Shown: positions 21,298 to 26,179 of the stretch, one piece after another
Layout of the letters: every line of letters begins with the position of its first letter
How positions within the stretch are numbered: the stretch's first letter is position 1
DNA from: a virus
Strand: one strand, 5' to 3'
Virus record (IMG/VR): IMGVR_UViG_3300032087_002743
Location: 1-26,179 of that record
Length of the DNA stretch: 26,179 nucleotides
Notes under the pieces: model-generated
Seen by the model: only the letters and a program-made list of their open reading frames with translations
What the model was told of the DNA's origin: nothing
The model's database searches: none
Program-made: the position numbers and the translations under genes

Positions 21298-21719
21298 GTC
21301 GTTTTCTTTACATTGCCAATTGTGTATTTGGCTTCTAGATTCCACACCTTCTTATCTCGGTGAGGAATGATCTTAATCTGTCTCAGTGTAGTTGTCTCTG
21401 TTGGTCTCTCTTTGATTTCAAGCAGACCCCAATCAGAAAGCAATACAGCAATGGTGTTACGACGGGCAAAGTCATCCTTCGTGAAGTTGGATGGTTTACC
21501 ATCGAGCATAAACAGTTCTTTGAAATGCACAATGAAGTATCGCCCTTGTTTGTGAAGGATATGACAACTCTGATACAGAGTGTTTTCTTCTTTCCTTGAG
21601 GCAACCCCAATACGAGTAAGTGTCTCTCGTATCTTGAGAAAGTCATCAGGGTCACCAAGCGATACCTCCAGCATATCGGCTGGAGTCCATTTCATAATGT
21701 CTTCGTCGTTATTCACCAT
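21294..21719 (-). CDS. regA: RegA translational repressor
   Basis: RegA binds ribosome-start regions of early phage mRNAs and blocks translation. The product has 141 residues (T4 RegA 122). DDFLKIRETLTRIG and LYQSCHILHKQGRYFIVHFKEL (in two adjoining segments) match T4 RegA almost residue for residue. DFARRNTIAVLLSDWGLL also fits. T4 RegA begins MIEINL, corresponding to the MLEVSL here at residue 16. So there is a ~15-residue extension if translation begins at 21719, and the true start may be 21695 or 21674. It lies between gene 62 and the HAD phosphatase, in T4 order (44-62-regA-43). Confidence 0.95.
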   Translation of the reverse strand: MVNNDEDIMKWTPADMLEVSLGDPDDFLKIRETLTRIGVASRKEENTLYQSCHILHKQGRYFIVHFKELFMLDGKPSNFTKDDFARRNTIAVLLSDWGLLEIKERPTETTTLRQIKIIPHRDKKVWNLEAKYTIGNVKKTT

Positions 21720-21726
21720 ATATTTC

Positions 21727-21734
21727 TATTTATA
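21727..21734 (-). promoter_or_regulatory. TATAAATA box before regA (late-type)
   Basis: Exact TATAAATA in the 15-bp gap between the gene 62 stop and the regA ATG, with no recognisable -35. A T4-late-like start would fall near 21721, 2 nt before the ATG at 21719. It could provide late expression of regA, the HAD phosphatase and the methyltransferase. Confidence 0.55.
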
Positions 21735-22157
21735 CTATTTGCCACCTTTATCTGTGGCTTTGACCAATGACTGCAATTGGTCTGGTGATAACAACCCATA
21801 TGCTTCTCGGGCACGATGAGCCGAGTATCCGTAGTATTCCATGATGGCAGAAATCTCTACTGGGTCTGGTGACTTCTTTGCCCATTTGGAAAACCTCTTT
21901 CTGGGTCGAACCATAGAACACAGAAAATCATACTGCATCTTGGGAGGCAATGCATGATGACGATTCATCTCATTTGCAATCAGGATGGTATCCTGGAAAT
22001 AGGATAGTGACCGATTGATCACAAATGGCACATATGCCTTGGAAGGTGAATCAGGATCAAGTGACTCTTCTAGGGCATCATACCCATCGAATAGATTGGC
22101 CTTCTCCACCGGACCATTGATCGATTTCACAAAATCGAATGGTGATAGCTTCTTCAT
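21735..22157 (-). CDS. 62: Clamp loader small subunit, T4 gp62
   Basis: The product has 140 residues from ATG 22157 (T4 gp62 187), set by the ATGA overlap with gene 44. The open frame two codons higher needs TTG. It begins MKKLSPFDFVKSIN, and the segments YVPFVINRSLSYFQDTILIA and MQYDFLCSMVRPRKRFSKWA are typical of gp62 of T4-like phages. It forms the 4:1 complex with gp44 that loads gp45. The position after gene 44 and the length support the call. Confidence 0.95.
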   Translation of the reverse strand: MKKLSPFDFVKSINGPVEKANLFDGYDALEESLDPDSPSKAYVPFVINRSLSYFQDTILIANEMNRHHALPPKMQYDFLCSMVRPRKRFSKWAKKSPDPVEISAIMEYYGYSAHRAREAYGLLSPDQLQSLVKATDKGGK

Positions 22158-23092
22158 TTCCAACTCAGATTCGCCATCAATTCAGTGAGACATGCGACCA
22201 GATTCAACTCTTTGTCTGCCATGAAACCAGACTTGTAGGAGTATTCAGCCAGAATCAGAACTGCATTGGGAATACTTTGTGGTGCAACATGGTCACCCAT
22301 AGAATCATACAGCGCACGAAATGTCACGGTAGAATCAAGGTCTGCATTATTGGTGACCCAAGACCGAACGGATTTGAAATCTTTCTGGCGAAGAAAGGTC
22401 AGCACCTGTGCAAGATTCTGATCAGAAAGACCAACCAGGATATCTGGTGTGATTTCACCAGAAGGGCTATAGCGTTGGCATTCATTGATCACTCGACGCC
22501 AATCTGGTGCGTGTTTGATAATCAATTCGGCAAGAATCTTCTCGGCATACTTGATTCCCTCTTCTTTCAGGATCGGAATCAGCCGATCTTTCATAAAGGT
22601 CATCGACAGTTTTGCCATTTCTTTCTTGGACGTATTGAACTCATGGACCGAACACCGTGAATGCAATGGTACGATGATTCGATTCTTGAAGTTACAGGTC
22701 AGAATAAAGCGACAATTGGCACTGAATTCTTCAATGAAACCACGAAGGGCGGGTTGTGTCGATTGGGGATTTAGATAATCAGCCTCGTCAAGAATCACGA
22801 CCTTGTAGTCTGAACCCATTGAGACTGTAGATGCATATCGTTTGATTTTGGTACGAAGAACATCAATGCCACCATCTTCAGATGCATTGATCATACAATG
22901 ATCAAGTCCAAGTTCTTTACACAAGGCCTTTGCCACCGTAGTCTTACCAAGACCTGCCGTTCCGGCAAAGATCATATTTGGCAATTCACCAGATTTGATA
23001 ATCTCCCGAAAGGTCTTTTTCAGAACGGGAGGGAGGACGATATCATCGATTTTTTGAGGACGGTATTTTTCAACCCAGAGGAATTCTTTCAT
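22154..23092 (-). CDS. 44: Clamp loader large subunit, T4 gp44
   Basis: AAA+ ATPase that, with gp62, loads the gp45 clamp on primer-template. The product has 312 residues (T4 319). WVEKYRP (6-12) is the universal clamp-loader start. Walker A GTAGLGKT (44-51), Walker B VVILDEADY (98-106), sensor 1 FILTCNF (129-135), and arginine-finger SRC (145-147) are all present. The ATG is preceded at 9 nt by TATAAT, so the predicted mRNA leader is 2 nt. The stop overlaps gene 62. Confidence 0.97.
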   Translation of the reverse strand: MKEFLWVEKYRPQKIDDIVLPPVLKKTFREIIKSGELPNMIFAGTAGLGKTTVAKALCKELGLDHCMINASEDGGIDVLRTKIKRYASTVSMGSDYKVVILDEADYLNPQSTQPALRGFIEEFSANCRFILTCNFKNRIIVPLHSRCSVHEFNTSKKEMAKLSMTFMKDRLIPILKEEGIKYAEKILAELIIKHAPDWRRVINECQRYSPSGEITPDILVGLSDQNLAQVLTFLRQKDFKSVRSWVTNNADLDSTVTFRALYDSMGDHVAPQSIPNAVLILAEYSYKSGFMADKELNLVACLTELMANLSWK

Positions 23093-23100
23093 AGTATAAG

Positions 23101-23129
23101 ATTATATCAGAAGTTTGGTGGCTTGTCAT
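23101..23129 (-). promoter_or_regulatory. Sigma70-like promoter of gene 44, near-leaderless
   Basis: Minus strand ATGACA (23129-23124), 17-bp spacer, TATAAT (23106-23101). Predicted +1 is 23094, 2 nt before ATG 23092. The context around the -10 (TGATATAAT) is shared with the gene 45 promoter. Confidence 0.65.
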
Positions 23130-23164
23130 CCATTCGGTTCACAAGTAACGCTACCACCATCACG

Positions 23165-23185
23165 GAGAGACATCTTTCGTCTCTC
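23165..23185 (-). other. Intergenic hairpin between the small acidic gene and gene 44
   Basis: GAGAGAC-(7 nt)-GTCTCTC, a perfect 7-bp stem on the minus strand, 4 bp after the stop of the 81-residue gene. No U-tract follows, so it is not a classic terminator. It may stabilise or process the gene 45 transcript. Confidence 0.55.
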
Positions 23186-23189
23186 AACG

Positions 23190-23435
23190 TCAATCAGCAC
23201 CCTCGGGTGTGACTTCTCCCCCCTGATCAGTTTCTTCAACATCTTCCAGATCAGTTGATTCGGGTTTATTCGCCTCTACAAAAGCAGAGAGTCTTTCACC
23301 TAGTTCTCCAACTGATTTCAGTTCGTTGAGTTCAAATGCACCCCTACGAGATGCAACCTTAAGGACCTCTACTGCAAAGGCAATATCTCGAAGTCCGATT
23401 TGTGGTTTCTGTTCTTGTGTATTTTCTTCAGCCAT
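23190..23435 (-). CDS. Small acidic protein between genes 45 and 44 (81 aa)
   Basis: The start is ATG 23435 (MAEENTQEQKPQIGLRDIAF), just after the gene 45 stop. The middle is helical (VEVLKVASRRGAFELNELKSVGELGERLSAFVEANK). The C-terminal tail is very acidic (TDLEDVEETDQGG) and likely disordered. Proteins of this kind lie next to the clamp in other T4-like marine phages, but I know no function. Clamp association is conceivable from position only. Confidence 0.75.
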   Translation of the reverse strand: MAEENTQEQKPQIGLRDIAFAVEVLKVASRRGAFELNELKSVGELGERLSAFVEANKPESTDLEDVEETDQGGEVTPEGAD

Positions 23436-23439
23436 AGTA

Positions 23440-24111
23440 TTATTCGTTGAATGATGAATGGTTTGCGTCAAGTGCGATATAGTATGTTACCGCATCGGAT
23501 TTATTTACCCACTTACTTATGAATTTCTTGGATAGAATCACCTCATAATCACCCGACAAAACCTTGATTTCAGCGGCCTGAAAAGTGAGCTTAAACGTAT
23601 GATTCGTCGGTATACCAAGATCTATTTCTAGGGCATTACTAGATGTGTCGGCCGGGTCATGGACCACAACCTTGATACAATTACCATCACCAACGAATCT
23701 GACATATTCTGTATGATCAAGGACAGATATGGCAGAACGAATTGCAGCAATCTGATTTTCCGTAAGGTTCAATGTCACGTCACCTTCATCGAGTTGAACA
23801 TTCTTCGTTGTTGTGGTGAGATTGCCAATTTCTGAAAACCGATATGTCAACACACAATTGCCAGATTTCAGTTTCAGATGATCATCGTTGAATTCCACTT
23901 CGGGATCTTCCAGCAGAGTATAGACATTCAAGAATTGATTCAGGTCATAAAGACCAAATGTCTTATCAAATGTCTCAGTGACCTGAGCCTCTGCAAGAAT
24001 CGATTTAGATTCAGCGATTGTTTTGATTACAGAACCCGGATTGATAACCAAATTAGGTTGGATCGTCGCAAAGTTCTTGAGGATGTTTAGTGTATTAGGA
24101 CTTAGTTTCAT
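23440..24111 (-). CDS. 45: Sliding clamp, T4 gp45
   Basis: This is the trimeric processivity clamp, also needed for T4 late transcription, which fits the TATAAATA boxes in this window. The product has 223 residues (T4 228). MKLSPNTLNILKNFATIQPN is the conserved N-terminus (T4 MKLSKDTTALLKNFATINSG type), followed by ILAEAQVTETFDKTFGLYDL, FLNVYTLLEDPEVEF and the C-terminal VILSKKFISKW. The ATG overlaps the upstream stop (ATGA). A consensus promoter 21 nt upstream lies within the end of the upstream gene. Confidence 0.97.
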   Translation of the reverse strand: MKLSPNTLNILKNFATIQPNLVINPGSVIKTIAESKSILAEAQVTETFDKTFGLYDLNQFLNVYTLLEDPEVEFNDDHLKLKSGNCVLTYRFSEIGNLTTTTKNVQLDEGDVTLNLTENQIAAIRSAISVLDHTEYVRFVGDGNCIKVVVHDPADTSSNALEIDLGIPTNHTFKLTFQAAEIKVLSGDYEVILSKKFISKWVNKSDAVTYYIALDANHSSFNE

Positions 24112-24518
24112 ATGTTAAATGTTAATTGATCAGGATCTATTATATCAGAATTGCGGGTTTTGTCAATCTCAAGCATGAAGAGCAAACAACAAGCAGCATG
24201 TGCAGCGTGATGATATCCAGATTCGGGATCGTTCTCTTCATCTTTCTGTAGTGCCCACATATGTCTTTGTGCAGCAGCAAAGTATCGAGCCGATGCACTA
24301 TTCAGTTTCTTCCAATTGCCGGGCGAATACTTATTAGCACCAAAGGTCAGAACCTTAACGGTTTCTTCCAGAGCGTTCGGCGGTAGTAGTGAGTAGTCGG
24401 GTTTCTCCGAATCATACTTCATGCCCACCTCATCGACTTTTGCCCACACACCATCTTCATCATCACGAATAAATTGCGTGATGCTAGTGATGATTTGGTC
24501 TTCTTGTTCTTTGGTCAT
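24108..24518 (-). CDS. dATP/dGTP diphosphohydrolase (MazG-like, DUF5664 type)
   Basis: The product has 136 residues. KYDSEKPDYSLLPPNALEET (34-53), TFGANKYSPGNWKK (58-71), YFAAAQRHMWA (79-89) and DPESGYHHAAHAACCLLFML (97-116) match the phage dATP/dGTP diphosphohydrolase N-terminal family, which hydrolyses deoxypurine triphosphates. Relatives (MazZ) act with PurZ in phages that replace A with aminoadenine; no PurZ is seen here. A general pool-balancing role is the alternative. The ATG directly follows the terminator of the preceding gene, and the end overlaps gene 45. Confidence 0.82.
   Translation of the reverse strand: MTKEQEDQIITSITQFIRDDEDGVWAKVDEVGMKYDSEKPDYSLLPPNALEETVKVLTFGANKYSPGNWKKLNSASARYFAAAQRHMWALQKDEENDPESGYHHAAHAACCLLFMLEIDKTRNSDIIDPDQLTFNI
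24139..24166 (-). promoter_or_regulatory. Sigma70-like promoter of gene 45
   Basis: Minus strand TTGACA (24166-24161), 16-bp spacer, TATAAT (24144-24139), both hexamers exact. Predicted +1 near 24132 gives a leader of about 21 nt, the longest among the early-type promoters here, though no clear Shine-Dalgarno is present. It lies inside the 3' end of the diphosphohydrolase gene. Confidence 0.75.
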
Positions 24519-24521
24519 AAC

Positions 24522-24549
24522 AAAAAGGTGGGGGATTTACTCCCCCACC
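24522..24549 (-). terminator. Rho-independent terminator after the small basic protein gene
   Basis: GGTGGGGGA/TCCCCCACC, a perfect 9-bp stem with a 5-nt loop, then TTTTT on the minus strand. It lies 15 bp after the stop at 24565 and directly before the next ATG (24518). The diphosphohydrolase then depends on read-through or on an unseen promoter. Confidence 0.88.
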
Positions 24550-24564
24550 ATGATTCGATTATCG

Positions 24565-24831
24565 TTAAACCACAGTGGCTTCAATACCGAATGGTGCGAA
24601 CATCTCACGATATCCAACTCGCAGTCCAAGCTTATAGCGAGTCTTCTGGTTCTTGCGCTTGTTGGAGTAGACATCCACAACCGCATTCTTCTCAGCAAGA
24701 ACATCACGAAGGTTGGCAATCACCGCAGTGGGATTCTTGATCTTCAACCGAGTGCGAAGTTCGCCTTCAGTTGGAGTTGCGCCGGATGCCAGGTAGGCAT
24801 ATACCTTCTTGTTCTGTGTAGTATTAGTCAT
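24565..24831 (-). CDS. Small basic protein, possible winged-helix DNA-binding (88 aa)
   Basis: After an N-terminal tail (MTNTTQNKKVYAYLASGATP) comes EGELRTRLKIKNPTAVIANL, which looks like a helix-turn-helix. VLAEKNAVVDVYSNKRKNQKTRYKLG, in two parts, would be the wing. An aromatic tail follows (VGYREMFAPFG). The basic charge and topology fit a small transcription or DNA-binding factor. The leader holds the purine-rich stretch AAAGGTAAAAGTAAGAA before the ATG. The gene ends in a strong terminator, so it and the CobS-like gene form one transcription unit. Confidence 0.72.
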   Translation of the reverse strand: MTNTTQNKKVYAYLASGATPTEGELRTRLKIKNPTAVIANLRDVLAEKNAVVDVYSNKRKNQKTRYKLGLRVGYREMFAPFGIEATVV

Positions 24832-24870
24832 TTCTTACTTTTACCTTTTGTTTTTGTTTCTGTTGTATAT

Positions 24871-24887
24871 TGATACGCCGGGTATCA
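24871..24887 (-). other. Inverted repeat overlapping the CobS-like gene stop
   Basis: TGATAC-CCGGC-GTATCA on the minus strand, perfect 6-bp arms. The first arm contains the TGA stop. No U-tract follows. It may be an operator for the adjacent small DNA-binding protein or a simple RNA hairpin. Confidence 0.45.
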
Positions 24888-26087
24888 AAAGTGGGATTCT
24901 TCTTTCGGTGCCTCAGTCTCGGCATCTTCTTTAAGGAGTTCGGTACCATCACCGATCTTGTCGAACATATCCATCCACGATACACGAGAAACCTCATCGT
25001 ACCGATTGATGCAGAGCTCAACCGCTTTGCGTTCGTCACCGAAGATTGAAAAGGTGTGGATGATATGGCAGAGGCGGCGGGTCGAGATGAAGTCGTCACC
25101 AACACCCTGTTCAAAGGTCTTGCGAATCGATGTACCCCAGGCGATCAGTTTGGTCACAAACGAGTCGTTCTCGATGTCGTATTTCTCCATATGCTTTTTG
25201 AGAATCTTTGCCTCGATCATAGCAGATGCATAGGGTTGCTCGATCGTGGCCTCAAATCGCTCCAGGAATGCCTCGTCGATAATACCGGCAGCGGTATACC
25301 GCCCATCATCCGAACCCCGGCCCTTGGTATTCGCCGTCGCAATGACAGTGAATCCTGGGGCCGGGGTGATGACCTCGCCTGTTTTCTTGACCAAGACCGG
25401 TTCACCTTCCAGAACACCTTGGAGGCACATGATCTTGTTCGTTCCGCGATCCAGCTCGTCGATGAGTAACACCGCACCGTGTTCCATCGCCTTCAGGACT
25501 GGACCCTTCTGGAACACAGTCTCACCATTGACGAGCCGAAAGCCACCGATCAGGTCATCCTCATCGGTCTCGGGCGAAATCTGTACCCGAATGTATTCCC
25601 GCTTCAACTGAGCGCAAGCTTGTTGAACCATCAGAGTCTTTCCGTTGCCGGAGTGACCGCAGATGAAGACCGGGTAGAATTGATGGGATTGCAGCGCTTT
25701 CTTGATGGTGGAGTAATCACCCCAGGGGACAAATGATGCATCCCGAGGCGGGACATAGACACTGTCATTTATTGAAGACGAGACAGTCGTCGCAAGATTT
25801 GCTGGAGGTGCAGGCGCAGGGGATTCAACAGCCACGGGCTGTTCGGTGACCTTCTTGGGGAAAGAGGCCTTCAGGATTGGTGCCGCAGCTTTGACGGACA
25901 TATCGAAAGAGTATTGTCCCCGACCGACCTTCCTGATTTCTCGCATCAGGCGGTCAGCGATCTTGCGGGGTTCACCCAGCTCAGAAACCGCATCGTAAAT
26001 CTCTTGGTTCCTGTAGAAGGGCTGGTCACCGAGGTTGGACTTGAGTTGGTCGTGGATTTTGGTGTTCATCATGTCGGTGTTCTTCAT
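24885..26087 (-). CDS. CobS-like AAA+ ATPase (MoxR/CobS family)
   Basis: The product has 400 residues. The N-terminal ~75 residues form a small helical domain (QEIYDAVSELGEPRKIADRL). A Pro/Ala linker follows (about 80-100, VESPAPAPPANLA), then the ATPase core: VFICGHSGNGKTLM (140-153), ISPETDEDDLIGGF (170-183), VLLIDELDRG (206-215), TVIATANTKGRG with sensor 1, EAFLERFEATI with Arg finger. It is close to the 'CobS' proteins of T4-like cyanophages, whose role is not cobalamin synthesis for certain. The base composition looks more GC-rich than the neighbours, which might mean a different origin. Its own promoter lies directly upstream. Confidence 0.92.
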   Translation of the reverse strand: MKNTDMMNTKIHDQLKSNLGDQPFYRNQEIYDAVSELGEPRKIADRLMREIRKVGRGQYSFDMSVKAAAPILKASFPKKVTEQPVAVESPAPAPPANLATTVSSSINDSVYVPPRDASFVPWGDYSTIKKALQSHQFYPVFICGHSGNGKTLMVQQACAQLKREYIRVQISPETDEDDLIGGFRLVNGETVFQKGPVLKAMEHGAVLLIDELDRGTNKIMCLQGVLEGEPVLVKKTGEVITPAPGFTVIATANTKGRGSDDGRYTAAGIIDEAFLERFEATIEQPYASAMIEAKILKKHMEKYDIENDSFVTKLIAWGTSIRKTFEQGVGDDFISTRRLCHIIHTFSIFGDERKAVELCINRYDEVSRVSWMDMFDKIGDGTELLKEDAETEAPKEESHF

Positions 26088-26096
26088 TGTGTAGAT

Positions 26097-26125
26097 ATAC
26101 TATCAGGTTTTTTGAATTCTGTCAA
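26097..26125 (-). promoter_or_regulatory. Sigma70-like promoter of the CobS-like gene, near-leaderless
   Basis: Minus strand TTGACA (26125-26120), 17-bp spacer, TAGTAT (26102-26097). Predicted +1 near 26090, 3 nt before ATG 26087. The -10 is weaker than in the other promoters (4 of 6). Confidence 0.55.
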
Positions 26126-26138
26126 TAGGTTTTTCTCG

Positions 26139-26179
26139 TTAGGCGATGATTTCTGTGAATTTGTTCACAAAAACCCGGG
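26139..26179 (-). CDS. Possible 3' end of an upstream gene
   Basis: From the window edge one frame reads RVFVNKFTEIIA then TAA at 26141-26139. The composition and position, ending 14 bp before the next promoter, fit the tail of a gene. Only 12 codons are visible and another frame stays open longer, so this is weak. Confidence 0.3.
   Translation of the reverse strand, partial: RVFVNKFTEIIA
26154..26169. other. Short inverted repeat near the window end
   Basis: TGTGAA-TTTG-TTCACA, perfect 6-bp arms around 4 nt, about 30 bp upstream of the promoter of the CobS-like gene. It may be an operator or belong to the coding end of the preceding gene. Confidence 0.35.

Noticed and set aside
24421-25736. 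Long plus-strand ORFs opposite the CobS-like gene
   Set aside because: They are shadows of a GC-rich minus-strand coding frame and lack recognisable domains or ribosome sites.
1-26179. tRNA genes, integrase, transposon or insertion sequence
   Set aside because: No cloverleaf, recombinase signature or terminal inverted repeats with a transposase frame were seen by eye. A tRNA scan would settle the first point.
26174-26179. CCCGGG at the very end of the window
   Set aside because: It could mark a cloning or cutting site, but a six-base match at an arbitrary edge is not evidence.

Overview
The window looks like part of the DNA replication and nucleotide metabolism region of a large T4-type myovirus (Caudoviricetes), probably a marine or other aquatic 'far-T4' phage. 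Every gene I accept lies on the minus strand. The core is the T4 set in T4 order. In the direction of transcription (high to low coordinates) it runs: CobS-like AAA+ ATPase, a small basic protein, dATP/dGTP diphosphohydrolase, gp45 clamp, gp44 and gp62 clamp loader, RegA, gp43 polymerase, UvsX, gp41 helicase. The host cannot be read from the sequence. No tRNA, rRNA, integrase, transposon or CRISPR was seen.

Layout from high to low coordinates. 26179-19300: replisome block (cobS-like, 45, 44, 62, regA), then an HAD phosphatase, a methyltransferase and hsp20. 19303-14446: DNA polymerase, a probable TET-associated-type glycosyltransferase, two small paralogous proteins and an archaeo-eukaryotic primase-like protein. 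14437-11832: small unknown genes ending in three tandem ORFs built almost wholly from a 12-bp repeat (44 units, tetrapeptide Q-V-x-x). 11783-7899: a conserved unknown protein, dCMP deaminase, UvsX, a membrane/peptidase/lipoprotein trio and dUTPase. 7902-4150: nucleotidyltransferase, methyltransferase, many tiny genes, a YopX-domain protein and ThyX. 3888-2509: gp41. 2454-1: three genes whose products begin with a motif like the T4 capsid-targeting sequence, behind a TATAAATA late promoter.

The genes would build the replication fork (43, 44/62, 45, 41, UvsX) and feed it dTTP (dCMP deaminase, dUTPase, ThyX). The deoxypurine hydrolase and the glycosyltransferase suggest pool control or base modification. 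Packing is tight: about twenty junctions are 4-bp ATGA (or GTGA) overlaps, implying translational coupling.

Two promoter classes are visible. Nine sigma70-like promoters (TTGACA-like, 16-17 bp, TATAAT) lie so close to the next ATG that most predicted transcripts would have 0-4 nt leaders and no Shine-Dalgarno. Three T4-late-like TATAAATA boxes precede the capsid-targeting-motif operon, hsp20, and regA plus an HAD phosphatase that also carries the motif. The points most worth a second look are the near-leaderless promoter pattern, the late-promoter and capsid-targeting combination on an AAA+ ATPase, and the Q-V-x-x array.
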